Positions 16,905 through 25,345 of a stretch of DNA of 39,139 nucleotides are shown here, piece by piece. Location: positions 1 through 39,139 of the forward strand of contig JAUMVX010000010.1 in NCBI GenBank assembly GCA_030529945.1, read 5' to 3'. The notes beneath the pieces were generated by a model that saw only the letters and a program-made list of their open reading frames with translations, did no database searches and was not told the DNA's origin. This DNA comes from Bacteroidia bacterium. Lineage in GTDB: Bacteria; Bacteroidota; Bacteroidia; Bacteroidales; UBA932. The translations under genes and the position numbers were made by a program. Each line of letters starts with the position of its first letter. The first letter of the stretch is position 1.

Positions 16905-17149
16905 AGTACGGTGCGTCCCACAAATATAGCACTTTCCTCCGAATTGGGAAATCCCGACCCTCAGGACTTCATTCTGCGCGGCAGCTGAACCACGCCCTCT
17001 CAAGCCTGGCCCGGTGCAACGAGAAAAGCCCCCCCGAAAAGGTTGATGCTGTCAGAATTTAGCCGTATCTTCGCAATGTCAGTACTCGTCAGAATGGTTG
17101 ATTTTCCGAAGCACTGATTCAAGTGAAAATTCTGACATCGAAAAAAAAT
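16905..17149. promoter_or_regulatory. Divergent control region between the M6 protease and GH3 genes
   Basis: Minus strand: TATATTTG at 16921-16928, 16 nt before the M6 ATG. Plus strand: TTG at 17043-17045, a 20-bp gap and TATCTTCG at 17066-17073, a one-mismatch -7 box for the GH3 gene. The 11-mer TGTCAGAATTT (17050-17060) sits between these GH3 promoter elements and recurs inverted as AAATTCTGACA (17127-17137), 13 bp before the GH3 ATG. The arms could be operator half-sites or a leader stem. No gene is seen here. Confidence 0.5.
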
Positions 17150-19423
17150 ATGAAGAAACTACAGCTTACAGCAATCCTGCTCACTGCACTCAGCTCAGCA
17201 GCCATCGCGCAGCCGCAGCTCAGAAAAGACAACATCGACGAAGTCATCAAGGCGATGACGCTCGAAGAAAAAGTAACACTCATAGTAGGCGGCAGCCGCG
17301 CCATCAGCATCAGCGGCGTGCCTTCCGGAACGACCGACCTTGTTCCGGGAGCGGCCGGCGTGACACGCGCAGTACCCCGTCTCGGCATCCCTCAGACAGT
17401 CCTCTCCGACGGTCCAGCTGGAGTCCGGATAAGCCCGACAAGGGAGGGTGACAGCAAGACCTACTATGCCACGGCATTTCCTGTGGGGACGGCTCTCGCC
17501 ACCACCTGGAACCCTGAGCTTGTAACCGAGGTCACCAAGGCTATGGGCAACGAGGTGCTCGAATACGGAATCGACGTACTCCTCGCCCCGGGAATGAATA
17601 TCCACCGCAATCCTCTCTGCGGCCGCAACTTCGAGTACTTCTCCGAAGACCCGCTGCTCAGCGGAAAGACTGCGGCGGCCTATGTTAACGGAATCCAGAG
17701 TCAGGGCGTCGGCGTCTCCATAAAGCATTACGCCGCGAACAATCAGGAGACGAACCGCAACGAGAACGACTCCCGGGTGAGCGAAAGGGCCCTGCGCGAG
17801 ATTTATCTGCGCAATTTCGAGATCGCGGTCCGCGAATCCGACCCTTGGACGGTGATGTCCTCCTATAACAAACTCAACGGCGAATACACCCAGCAGAGTC
17901 ACTGGCTTCTTACGGACGTTCTACGTGACGAGTTCGGTTTCAACGGCATCGTTATGACAGACTGGGGCGCAAAGCAGGGCACCGTCAAGTCTCTCAACGC
18001 GGGGAACGACCTTATGGAGCCGGGCAAGCAGGAGGAGATGGAGCGCATCATCGCGGGAGAGAAAGACGGAAGCATCAGTGAGGAAACCCTGAACACGAGT
18101 GTACGCCGCCTTCTCGAGTACATCGTGAAGACCCCTCGTTTCAATGGCTACAAGTTCAGTAATGCCCCGGACCTCAAGGCTCACGCCTCTCTGGTGCGCA
18201 GCGCCGCCGCAGAGGGTATGGTTCTTCTGAAGAACGACGGAGTCCTGCCTCTCGATAAGGATGCGAAAATCGCTCTGTACGGCGTGGCTTCATACGATCT
18301 CATCGCCGGCGGCACCGGCTCCGGTAACGTAAACAAGGCATACATCCGCAATCTGAAGGACGGACTGGAGGGAGACGGTATGTCCGTGGAGCCTTCCGCT
18401 CCGGACTGGTACGCCAAATATATCGCATACACTGAAACCACTGAGGCGAACAGCAGCGGACGCAGCGTGTTCTGGGGCAAGCCGGTTCTTCCCGAGATGG
18501 AGGTTCCCGCCAATTTCATAAATAAGATTCAGGAGACCACCGACGTGGCAGTCTTCACCATCGGCCGTAACGCCGGCGAGGGTTCCGACCGGAAGAACGC
18601 GGCAGGCGACTTCCTTCTGAATGATACCGAGCGCACGCTTCTCCAGAATCTCTGTGATGCCTATCACAAGCACGGCAAGAAGGTCGTGGTGGTTATGAAC
18701 ATCGGCGGGGTCATCGAGACCGCTTCCTGGAAGCATCTTCCGGACGCTATCCTTCTCGTCTGGCAGCCGGGCCAGGAAGGCGGAGCCTCCATCGCGGATG
18801 TCCTCACCGGCAGGGTGAACCCTTCGGGAAAACTACCCGTCACCTTCCCTATGGCGTTCTTTGACAACCCTTCCTCAAAGAACTTCCCTTATGACTACAA
18901 GGCAGCGAAAGGCGGATTCTTCGGCGGTTCCAAGACTCCGGTGAAGGATGTGGACTACACTGATTACGAGGAGGGCATCTACGTGGGCTACAGATACTTC
19001 AGCACGAACAATGTGGAAGTTTCCTATCCGTTCGGCTACGGTCTGAGCTATACGAGCTTCGAGTACGGCAAGCCTGCGGTGAAGGCGGTAGCAGGCGGCT
19101 TCACGGCCAGTGTCACCGTAACCAACACCGGCAAGACTGCAGGCAAGGAAGTCGTCCAGCTCTATGTGAGCGCTCCTGCCGGCGGTCTCGACAAGCCCGC
19201 ACGCGAACTCAAGGCATATGCCAAGACTCCTGTCCTCCAGCCCGGCGAGAGCTGTACCCTCGTGATGAAAGTCACCGACGGCGAACTCGCTTCCTTCAAT
19301 GAAGCCACCCACGTCTGGGAGACTGCGGCCGGGGCCTATAAGATTCTGTTCGCGGCAGACGTGAACGACATCCGCTGCACTGCGGACTACAAAGTAAAAA
19401 AGGCAATTTCAAGAGTTCTCTGA
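17150..19423 (+). CDS. GH3 family beta-glycosidase, exported
   Basis: A 757-residue glycoside hydrolase of family GH3 (beta-glucosidase or related exo-acting enzyme). A signal peptide MKKLQLTAILLTALSSAAIA is present. The (beta/alpha)8 domain carries SDGPAGVRI (about 88-96), KHYAANNQE and the nucleophile D271 in VMTDWG. The alpha/beta sandwich domain follows (about 350-570, with GMVLLKNDGVLPL), then a C-terminal Fn3-like domain with VTVTNTGKTAGKEVVQLYV. The start at 17150 places the signal peptide correctly. It is likely periplasmic and acts on oligosaccharides. It is cotranscribed with the Sde182-like gene 20 bp downstream, suggesting one glycan-processing unit without a SusC/SusD pair here. 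Confidence 0.92.
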   Translation: MKKLQLTAILLTALSSAAIAQPQLRKDNIDEVIKAMTLEEKVTLIVGGSRAISISGVPSGTTDLVPGAAGVTRAVPRLGIPQTVLSDGPAGVRISPTREGDSKTYYATAFPVGTALATTWNPELVTEVTKAMGNEVLEYGIDVLLAPGMNIHRNPLCGRNFEYFSEDPLLSGKTAAAYVNGIQSQGVGVSIKHYAANNQETNRNENDSRVSERALREIYLRNFEIAVRESDPWTVMSSYNKLNGEYTQQSHWLLTDVLRDEFGFNGIVMTDWGAKQGTVKSLNAGNDLMEPGKQEEMERIIAGEKDGSISEETLNTSVRRLLEYIVKTPRFNGYKFSNAPDLKAHASLVRSAAAEGMVLLKNDGVLPLDKDAKIALYGVASYDLIAGGTGSGNVNKAYIRNLKDGLEGDGMSVEPSAPDWYAKYIAYTETTEANSSGRSVFWGKPVLPEMEVPANFINKIQETTDVAVFTIGRNAGEGSDRKNAAGDFLLNDTERTLLQNLCDAYHKHGKKVVVVMNIGGVIETASWKHLPDAILLVWQPGQEGGASIADVLTGRVNPSGKLPVTFPMAFFDNPSSKNFPYDYKAAKGGFFGGSKTPVKDVDYTDYEEGIYVGYRYFSTNNVEVSYPFGYGLSYTSFEYGKPAVKAVAGGFTASVTVTNTGKTAGKEVVQLYVSAPAGGLDKPARELKAYAKTPVLQPGESCTLVMKVTDGELASFNEATHVWETAAGAYKILFAADVNDIRCTADYKVKKAISRVL

Positions 19424-19443
19424 ACATAAAAATTCCCGAAATA

Positions 19444-21090
19444 ATGAAGAAAAGCATCATATTGGCTTCTGTCCTCATTCTTTGCGCTTTCAGCGCATCC
19501 GCACAGCAGAACCTGTTCATATCTCAGGACATACAGTCTGCCGTGGTTAATGAAGACCACAGCGCTCCGCAGCAGAAAGACGGCGTTTATGAGAAACCGA
19601 GAGTCATAGTCACCTGCGACCCCGAACTCGACGATAACAATTCGATGATCCGCTACGTCCTCCACGCCAACGATTTCCGGACAGAGGCCATCGTTTATAA
19701 CGCCAGCCGCTTCCACTGGAGAGGAGACGGCAAGGGTACGACCCAGTTCATTCCGGGCAGCGAGTACGACAATATGGGACTCGGGCCGCAGACTTCCTGG
19801 CGCTACAAATGGGACGAGCGTTTCATCGACGACATCGTGGACGCTTACGGCAAGTGTTATGAAAACCTCAAGGTTCACGATGCGTCCTACCCGACATACG
19901 AGGAACTCAAGTCGATAATCCGCATAGGCAATGTGGACTTCGAAGGTGAGATTTCTCAGGACACGCCCGGCTCGGAACTCATCAAGGAGATAATTCTCGA
20001 TGAGGAGCCGGGGCCGGTATTCTGCCAGGCCTGGGGAGGCAGTTCATCCATCGCGCGCGCTCTCAAGTCCATCGAGGAGCAGTATAAGGGCACTGACGGC
20101 TGGGACGCGCTCTACAAGAAAGTCTGCGAAAAACTCGTGCTCTGTTTCTCCGGAGACCAGGACGGCTGTTATGTGAATTACATCGCCATCAACTGGCCTG
20201 ACATCCCTACTCAGACTACAGGGGGCAAGATGAGCGTTTACGACAACTCGAAGTACGGCTACCAGACTTCTCCGGAATACACAGCCGAGAACATCACCAT
20301 CGGCCCTCTCGGAGCTCTCGTGCGGACCTGGGGCGACGGGAAGCAGATGGTGGAGGGCGACCTCACCGATTTTATCGGCCCTTCGGGCCAATACTCTCAG
20401 GAAGAGCTTGAGAAGCAGGGCTACCGCATCTGGCGTGCTATCCAGCCGAAGGGCACTTGGTACGGCGATGGCGACAGCGGTTGTTACTTCAACCTCATCG
20501 ATAACGGACTCCGCGCCTGGGAAGACGACACCTGGGGAGGCTGGTCGGGAAGACGCGAAATCGGTGCGCCTTACCGCAAGTACACCTATATGGGCACGAA
20601 CATAAACCAGCAGGCCCGCAACGCCAATTCCCAGAAGCCTGACACCACCGGGATGGCGGCTATGTTGGCTATGTTCAGAAACGCCGGCAAGCCGGATGAA
20701 AACCCTCAGTTCCCTAATTTCTATCCGGAGAGGATGGATCAGTTCGTGGCAAGAATGAAATGGAGCGTGACTCCAAACTATGCGGACGCTAACCACTTCC
20801 CACAGCTCAAGGGTCCTTTCGATATCAGCGCCAAGCCGGGAGAAAGGGTGAAGATCAATGCGCGCGTTTCGGATCCGGACGGAGACAATCTCACACTCAA
20901 GTGGTGGGTATTCCCGGTAGGCACGTATAAGGGTGAGGTGATAGTCGAAGACCCGTCAGCCGAAAAGGCCGTATTTACGGTACCGTCAGATGCCAAGCCG
21001 GGAGAGACCATCCACCTTGTGCTTCAGGCTACCGATGATGGTTTCCCTAACCTCACACGCTATCTCAGAACAGTCATAACAGTGAAATAA
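19444..21090 (+). CDS. Sde182-like protein with nucleoside hydrolase-like domain (DUF1593 family)
   Basis: A 548-residue exported protein (signal MKKSIILASVLILCAFSASA). The nucleoside hydrolase-like domain begins with RVIVTCDPELDDNNSMIRYV; D59, D63 and D64 resemble the calcium-binding Asp cluster of nucleoside hydrolases. The family prototype is Sde182 from Saccharophagus degradans, described as a cellulose-binding protein. The C-terminal part (about 445-548) is an Ig-like beta domain with RVSDPDGDNLTLKWWVFP. Pairing with a GH3 enzyme suggests action on glycosides or modified sugars in the periplasm. True substrate and activity are unknown. Confidence 0.82.
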   Translation: MKKSIILASVLILCAFSASAQQNLFISQDIQSAVVNEDHSAPQQKDGVYEKPRVIVTCDPELDDNNSMIRYVLHANDFRTEAIVYNASRFHWRGDGKGTTQFIPGSEYDNMGLGPQTSWRYKWDERFIDDIVDAYGKCYENLKVHDASYPTYEELKSIIRIGNVDFEGEISQDTPGSELIKEIILDEEPGPVFCQAWGGSSSIARALKSIEEQYKGTDGWDALYKKVCEKLVLCFSGDQDGCYVNYIAINWPDIPTQTTGGKMSVYDNSKYGYQTSPEYTAENITIGPLGALVRTWGDGKQMVEGDLTDFIGPSGQYSQEELEKQGYRIWRAIQPKGTWYGDGDSGCYFNLIDNGLRAWEDDTWGGWSGRREIGAPYRKYTYMGTNINQQARNANSQKPDTTGMAAMLAMFRNAGKPDENPQFPNFYPERMDQFVARMKWSVTPNYADANHFPQLKGPFDISAKPGERVKINARVSDPDGDNLTLKWWVFPVGTYKGEVIVEDPSAEKAVFTVPSDAKPGETIHLVLQATDDGFPNLTRYLRTVITVK

Positions 21091-21103
21091 TCTTCCGCCC
21101 TTC

Positions 21104-21227
21104 GTGCATAGAGATGTTGACCCTTCAGTGCATCGAGATGTACGAAATAGCGGCGAAGCGTACATCTCGATGTAAAAAAGTACATCGAGGTGTACATTTA
21201 AAACGTTATCCGCACACCTCGATGCAC
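21104..21227. repeat. Cluster of five 16-bp repeats, consensus GTGCATCGAGATGTAC
   Basis: Copies: 21104-21119 (+, degenerate), 21128-21143 (+), 21160-21175 (-), 21180-21195 (+), 21212-21227 (-). Copies 2 and 3 form a perfect 14-bp inverted repeat (21131-21144 and 21159-21172, 14-nt loop). Copies 4 and 5 share 11-bp arms (21183-21193 and 21214-21224). No T-run follows, so a simple terminator is unlikely. Function unknown. Confidence 0.75.
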
Positions 21228-21255
21228 TCGAATCGAAGGACTCGCCAAGCGTGAC

Positions 21256-21302
21256 GAAAAATGCAGAATTGGCCGGAAAGGTGTGAACCCTTTCCGGCCA
21301 AT
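21256..21302 (-). repeat. Palindromic repeat, copy 1 (ATTGGCCGGAAAGG stem)
   Basis: Perfect 14-bp stem ATTGGCCGGAAAGG (21268-21281) with CCTTTCCGGCCAAT (21289-21302), 7-nt loop. It is preceded by an A-run, so the minus strand reads hairpin then T-run. The block GCAGAATTGGCCGGAAAGG is identical in copy 2 at 26117. It may terminate minus-strand transcripts. Confidence 0.7.
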
Positions 21303-21315
21303 CATATCATCCGCC

Positions 21316-21410
21316 CACTCCGGTGGGCACTCCGGCAAACGCTTCAGCTAGCACTTCAGCGGACACTCCGTCAGGCACTCCTGCCAGGCGCTTCTGCTGG
21401 CAATCCGCTA
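21316..21410. repeat. 12-bp imperfect tandem repeat array
   Basis: About seven units with 12-bp period, consensus CACTYCRGYNRG, starting at 21316, 21328, 21340, 21352, 21364, 21376 (13 bp) and 21389, with a decayed eighth at 21401. Reading frames on both strands are low-complexity and quickly stopped, so it is not a convincing gene. Confidence 0.65.
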
Positions 21411-21494
21411 ATATGAAGTCCACCCTCCGTCCGCGACGAAGATGGAACCGTTCACGAACGAGGCGTAGGTGAGGCTTTGCAGCACTCCTCCGGC
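21408..21494 (-). pseudogene. Remnant of a short-chain dehydrogenase/reductase C-terminus
   Basis: The minus strand reads FVNGSIFVADGGWTSY followed by TAG (stop 21410-21408). This matches the conserved end of classical SDR enzymes (F-V-N/T-G-x-x-x-x-V-D-G-G-W/x). Only about 28 codons are recognisable; no Rossmann GxxxGxG or YxxxK part exists upstream, where the broken PIN toxin begins. It is therefore a gene fragment left by deletion. Confidence 0.6.
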
Positions 21495-21519
21495 CCCGCT
21501 CCGGCTCCGCTGATTTATG

Positions 21520-21808
21520 TCAAGCCTGACGGATAATCTTCAGAAATTCCAATGGACTCACCACAAATGGTGTTCTGGGGAAATGCTTGGCGTTGCCGGT
21601 CACCAGATAGGAGTCCTCTTTGGACAGGGCCACTTCATAGAATACAATGTCATCTGAATCCGGGAACTGCTCTTCTGTCGGTACCCTTTCAGATGCAATA
21701 CCCGTCCGTGTGATATGACTGATGAGCGTGAACTACAGCCGTGTCCGCTTGTCTGGAAATCAGGGCGGACACGAGAACGTTCGTATCGAAGACGGCATAT
21801 ACCTTCAT
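21520..21808 (-). pseudogene. PIN-domain toxin, internally deleted and frameshifted
   Basis: Starting at ATG 21808 the frame reads MKVYAVFDTNVLVSALIS, the N-terminal strand with the first metal-binding Asp of PIN ribonucleases, then runs into a stop after about 40 codons. In another frame the C-terminal part follows: FPDSDDIVFYEVALS, SYLVTGNAKHF, VVSPLEFLKIIRQA and TGA at 21522-21520. Typical members are about 135-140 residues; roughly 60 central residues are missing, and the remaining 289 bp are not a multiple of three. It overlaps the antitoxin stop by 4 bp (ATGA), the classic toxin-antitoxin coupling. The toxin should be inactive. Confidence 0.85.
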
Positions 21809-22107
21809 CGTCCTCTCCTCGCTTCACGGATTTCCTCGTTAATCTCATCTAAAGTCAATTCAGGGAAAGCGCCCGCTTCGGCCATAGCGCGAATAGCCCG
21901 ATAAGCTTTCAGCCCCTCGTTCTCCACCGCTGCCTCCGGTTTGTCTCCGCGAATTTCGAAAGGAATCTTGCCTCGCTGGACTACAGCCTTGGCGAAGATG
22001 TTCATTGCCGTATTTGCGCTCATACCGAACTGAGAGCAGAGCGCATCAAAAGAGTTTTTAAGACCGGAATCCATCCGGACAGTCATAGATACCTGAGGCA
22101 TAACCAT
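21805..22107 (-). CDS. RelB/DinJ-family antitoxin
   Basis: A 100-residue protein with an N-terminal ribbon-helix-helix DNA-binding domain: VSMTVRMDSGLKNSFDALCS, then FGMSANTAMNIFAKAVV and IPFEI, the RelB/DinJ signature. The C-terminal half (about 58-100) is acidic and helical and would wrap the toxin. Its partner downstream is a broken PIN gene, an unusual pairing for a DinJ-like antitoxin, which more often partners YafQ/RelE, although PIN-type partners occur in Bacteroidota. An alternative start at the third codon exists (ATG 22101). The gene looks intact, so it may survive as an orphan regulator. Confidence 0.85.
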   Translation of the reverse strand: MVMPQVSMTVRMDSGLKNSFDALCSQFGMSANTAMNIFAKAVVQRGKIPFEIRGDKPEAAVENEGLKAYRAIRAMAEAGAFPELTLDEINEEIREARRGR

Positions 22108-22121
22108 ATATTATTTACGCA

Positions 22122-22151
22122 CAAATATAACATATTTATGGCAATATGCAA
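22122..22151 (-). promoter_or_regulatory. Antitoxin promoter with operator-like palindrome
   Basis: Minus strand: TTG at 22151-22149, a 19-bp spacer and TATATTTG at 22129-22122. The inverted repeat CATATT/AATATG (22131-22136 and 22143-22148) lies exactly between the two elements, a natural site for autorepression by the ribbon-helix-helix antitoxin. A second TATATTTG lies at 22152-22159. Confidence 0.6.
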
Positions 22152-22227
22152 CAAATATATGGCCTAATGGCGGAATTTTTATTCCAACAACGGAGCGTGA
22201 ATCGGGATGGACAGAGGGGGCCTGCAG

Positions 22228-22252
22228 ATTAAGAAGCCGTGAAGCGGCCTCC
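22228..22252 (-). terminator. Weak terminator-like hairpin after the lolE-like gene
   Basis: On the minus strand GAGGCCG and CGGCTTC enclose a 5-nt loop (22251-22233), followed by TTAATC. The stem contains one G-T pair and the T-run is poor. Confidence 0.3.
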
Positions 22253-22256
22253 ACTG

Positions 22257-23465
22257 TCACTTGATATTCCCCGAGGGGATCCTGGCGATGATGTAACCCA
22301 CGACGGTGACGCCGAGCGCCGTGATGAGTATATCGCTGAGTTTCAGGATGACCGGATATGTGCCGGTCATAAAGCCGCCCGGCATATGGATGAGTCCGAA
22401 ACGCTGCTGGAGAAGAACGAAGGCTATGCCTATGACAAGCCCCGCCGCGAGACCCAGAAGCGAAATCAGCCAGCCCTCGACGGTGAAGATGCTTCTGATG
22501 GTCTTCTGCTGCGCTCCCATACTGCGCAGCGTGGCGATATCCCCCTCCTTCTCGATGATGAGCATCGTCAGACAGCCGAAGACATTGAACGCGATGATGA
22601 TGATTATAAATATGAGTATCAGAAAGATGGCGGCTTTTTCGTACTTCATCATCCTGTAGATGCTCTCATTCTGGCGGTAGCGGTCGAGCACTTCGAGTTC
22701 CTCTCCCGCCGAGCCTTCGAGCATCTTGGAGAAACTGCGCAGTTCCCGTCCGCTCAGAGAGTCCATCAGACGGATTTCCACGCCCGAAACCTCCTCGCCA
22801 GAGTATCCGAGAAGCCCTCGCAGAGTTTCTAAAGGCAGGATTATCAGAGAGTTGTCCACGTCCTGACTGACAGTGAAAGTGCAACTCGGCCGCAGTTTGA
22901 CAGACTCTACCGAAGCGAGCGGATTCGCGGCGGAAATGCTCCGGTCGCGGGCGGGATAGTAAAGGGTCAGCTGACTCAGAAAATTAGGGTTTACACCCAA
23001 TGCGTGTGCGAGTCCCGCGCCCACCGCGCATTGCGGAATCTCGCCATTGCGCAGAGCGTACTTGCCGGAAATCACGTGGTTACGCAGAAGCGAAGTCTGT
23101 TCCGTCCCCTCTTCCACGCCCTTGGCGAGGGCGACGCTCTGCTGGCCTTCGTAGGTCGCGAACACCCTGTCCTTGAGCACTTTCTCTACGCTCAGCACGC
23201 GGCTGTCCGATGCAAGATCAGCCATCAGGCCCTCATCCGGAGTGAACACGCGGCCGCTGCGGCTTGTCAGCAGAAAATCCGGATCCAGGTCGCTGAGCGA
23301 GGTGGAGACCAGGGCGTCGAAGCCGTTATAGACCGAAAGGATTATGATGAGCGCCGCCGTACCGAAAGCCATCCCTATCGCGCTTATCGCCGAAATGATG
23401 TTTATCACATTGTGCGACTTGTGGGCGAAAAGGTATCTGCGGGCGAAGTACAGCGGCAGATTCAT
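22257..23465 (-). CDS. FtsX-like ABC permease, LolC/LolE type
   Basis: A 402-residue inner-membrane permease of the MacB/FtsX superfamily, closest in layout to LolC/LolE, which extract lipoproteins from the inner membrane. The N-terminus LYFARRYLFAHKSHNVINIIS with TM1 (about 20-45) is typical. A large periplasmic domain spans about 48-270. Three more TM segments follow, with TLRSMGAQQKTIRSIFTVEGWLISLLG, the loop that contacts the ATPase. The ATPase gene (lolD) is not in the window. It is the last gene of tyrS-rbfA-lolE, 3 bp after rbfA. Confidence 0.85.
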   Translation of the reverse strand: MNLPLYFARRYLFAHKSHNVINIISAISAIGMAFGTAALIIILSVYNGFDALVSTSLSDLDPDFLLTSRSGRVFTPDEGLMADLASDSRVLSVEKVLKDRVFATYEGQQSVALAKGVEEGTEQTSLLRNHVISGKYALRNGEIPQCAVGAGLAHALGVNPNFLSQLTLYYPARDRSISAANPLASVESVKLRPSCTFTVSQDVDNSLIILPLETLRGLLGYSGEEVSGVEIRLMDSLSGRELRSFSKMLEGSAGEELEVLDRYRQNESIYRMMKYEKAAIFLILIFIIIIIAFNVFGCLTMLIIEKEGDIATLRSMGAQQKTIRSIFTVEGWLISLLGLAAGLVIGIAFVLLQQRFGLIHMPGGFMTGTYPVILKLSDILITALGVTVVGYIIARIPSGNIK

Positions 23466-23468
23466 ACC

Positions 23469-23816
23469 CTATTTCTTCAGAAGTTCGTCGATATGCTCCG
23501 CGTAGTCCAGAGTGCTGTCCAGATAGAAGTCGATTTCGGGGACTATCCGCAGCTGGGACGCCACCTTGCGGCCAAGCTCCCCTCTGAGGGACTTGAGGTT
23601 ATCGTTGAGAATTTTCATCACCTCATCGGCTTTCGCCGAAGGGAAGATGCTTACGTAGGTCTTGGCGAGGGAGAGGTCCGGACTTACACGCACCTCGCTG
23701 ACCGTCACCATTGCGCCGCCGAAGGCGGCCATACCTTTGCCGCGAAGGATCTCAGCCATATCACGCTGGATTTCGCGGGCGACCTTTAGCTGTCTCGTGC
23801 TTGCCGGCTTATCCAT
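23469..23816 (-). CDS. rbfA: Ribosome-binding factor A
   Basis: A 115-residue KH-like protein for 30S subunit maturation and cold adaptation. Family marks: RQLKVAREIQRDMAEIL at the N-terminus, VTVSEVRVSPDLSLAKTYVSIF, and the C-terminal LRGELGRKVASQLRIVPEIDFYLDSTLD. Length is normal. It starts 2 bp after the tyrS stop and ends 3 bp before the permease gene, a tight operon. Confidence 0.95.
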   Translation of the reverse strand: MDKPASTRQLKVAREIQRDMAEILRGKGMAAFGGAMVTVSEVRVSPDLSLAKTYVSIFPSAKADEVMKILNDNLKSLRGELGRKVASQLRIVPEIDFYLDSTLDYAEHIDELLKK

Positions 23817-23818
23817 AA

Positions 23819-25108
23819 CTATTTGACTATGATTATGTAATAGTTCTTCTTTCCGCGCTGGGCGAGGATGTACTTGCCGTCGATGATGTCATCTTCGGTA
23901 ATCTGGCGGTTCAGGTCGGTGACCTTTTCCTTGTTTATGCTCACGCCGCCGCCGGTCAGCATCTTGCGGGCCTCAGCCTTAGACGGGAAGACTGAGGTCT
24001 CCACCGCGAGCACGTCCAGTATGCCCATAGGCAGGGAGCCGCGCCGGATTTCGAAGGTAGGGACTCCGTCGAACACGTCGAGGAAGGTACGCTCGTCGAG
24101 GGCCTTCAGGGCATCTGAGGTACAGTTCGAGAAGAGCATCTGCGATGCGCTCAGGGCCTTTTCATACTCGGCCTGACCGTGTACCATAATCGTGACTTCC
24201 TTCGCGAGAAGTTTCTGGAGAGTTCTGCGGCCCGGGTCTTCACGCTGCTCCGCTATGGCGCTTTCGATGGTCTCCCTGTCCAGCATAGTGAAGATCTTTA
24301 TGTAGCGCTCCGCGTCTTCATCGCTCACGTTCAGCCAGAACTGATAGAACTGGTAAGGGCTGGTGCGCTCCGCGTCGAGCCAGATGTTGCCCTTCTCGGT
24401 CTTGCCGAATTTGCCGCCGTCGGCCTTGGTGATGAGCGGGCAGGTGAGTGCGTAGGCCTCCTTGCCCAGCACGCGGCGGATGAGTTCGGTGCCGGTGGTG
24501 ATGTTCCCCCATTGGTCGGCTCCGCCGAGCTGAAGCTTCACGTTGCGGTGCTCGTAAAGATAGAGGAAATCATAGCCCTGGAGCAGCTGGTAGGTGAATT
24601 CGGTGAATGACATTCCTTCGCTGCTCTCGCGGCTCAGACGCTTGCGGACGGAGTCCTTGCTCATCATATAGTTTACGGTGATGAGCTTGCCGATGTCGCG
24701 GGTGAAATTGATGAATGTGTAGTCCTTCATCCAGTCGTAGTTGTTCACCAGTTCGGCCTTGTTCGGCGCGTCGGAGTTGAAGTCAAGGAATCTGGAGAGC
24801 TGGGCCTTTATGCAGGATACGTTATGCGCGAGGGTCTGCTCGTCCAGAAGATTGCGCTCGGCGCTCTTCATCGACGGGTCGCCTATCATACCCGTGGCTC
24901 CTCCCACGAGGGCGTATGGCTTATGTCCGCAGTTCTGGAAATGCTTGAGTATCATTATACTGACCAGATGTCCGATATGGAGCGAGTCTCCCGTCGGGTC
25001 GATGCCCACATAGGCGGCAGCCGGTCCTTTCATAAGTTCTTCTTCCGTTCCGGGCATAATGTCGTGTATCATACCCCTCCATTTCAGTTCCTCTACAAAA
25101 TTCTTCAT
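23819..25108 (-). CDS. tyrS: Tyrosyl-tRNA synthetase
   Basis: A 429-residue class Ic synthetase that charges tRNA-Tyr. HIGH motif at 44-47 ([12 protein letters not shown]), KMSKS equivalent KFGKT at 233-237, and a C-terminal S4-like RNA-binding domain (about 355-425, [16 protein letters not shown]). The start is preceded by a good -7 box at 25131-25138 on the minus strand. It is the first gene of the tyrS-rbfA-lolE transcript. Confidence 0.97.
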   Translation of the reverse strand: MKNFVEELKWRGMIHDIMPGTEEELMKGPAAAYVGIDPTGDSLHIGHLVSIMILKHFQNCGHKPYALVGGATGMIGDPSMKSAERNLLDEQTLAHNVSCIKAQLSRFLDFNSDAPNKAELVNNYDWMKDYTFINFTRDIGKLITVNYMMSKDSVRKRLSRESSEGMSFTEFTYQLLQGYDFLYLYEHRNVKLQLGGADQWGNITTGTELIRRVLGKEAYALTCPLITKADGGKFGKTEKGNIWLDAERTSPYQFYQFWLNVSDEDAERYIKIFTMLDRETIESAIAEQREDPGRRTLQKLLAKEVTIMVHGQAEYEKALSASQMLFSNCTSDALKALDERTFLDVFDGVPTFEIRRGSLPMGILDVLAVETSVFPSKAEARKMLTGGGVSINKEKVTDLNRQITEDDIIDGKYILAQRGKKNYYIIIVK

Positions 25109-25130
25109 CGTTGTGTGTATTTACAATCTG

Positions 25131-25138
25131 CAAAGGTA
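25131..25138 (-). promoter_or_regulatory. -7 box TACCTTTG of tyrS
   Basis: Perfect TAnnTTTG on the minus strand with a 22-nt leader to the tyrS ATG. Confidence 0.62.
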
Positions 25139-25234
25139 GTCCTTTTAAAAATAATCTTCAAAAATAAGCGGCATCATCTTCGGCGGAGCGCGGACGAAGT
25201 CTCAGAAGCTTCTTATTTATTGCGGAATAATCCG

Positions 25235-25345
25235 TATATTTGCGCCGCGAAAACGCAGTGTGCATTCCCCGGGGCCGCGCAGGCCTCCCCGTGATATGAA
25301 TCACCCGGCACACCGTCCCGAAATAAGGTATTTAAAAATAAGATT
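25235..25345 (+). promoter_or_regulatory. Promoter and long leader of tpiA
   Basis: TATATTTG at 25235-25242, then a leader of about 100 nt that is GC-rich first and A/T-rich before the ATG (aggtatttaaaaataagatt). A small stem GTGAT/ATCAC lies at 25291-25304. No known riboswitch was recognised. The layout resembles the rplY leader. Confidence 0.5.

Noticed and set aside
21104..21227. A possible CRISPR array
   Set aside because: Repeats are only 16 bp, lie in both orientations and have irregular spacers of 4-16 bp; no cas genes are nearby.
25235..25345. A riboswitch in the tpiA leader
   Set aside because: No known riboswitch core could be recognised and only a weak 5-bp stem was found.
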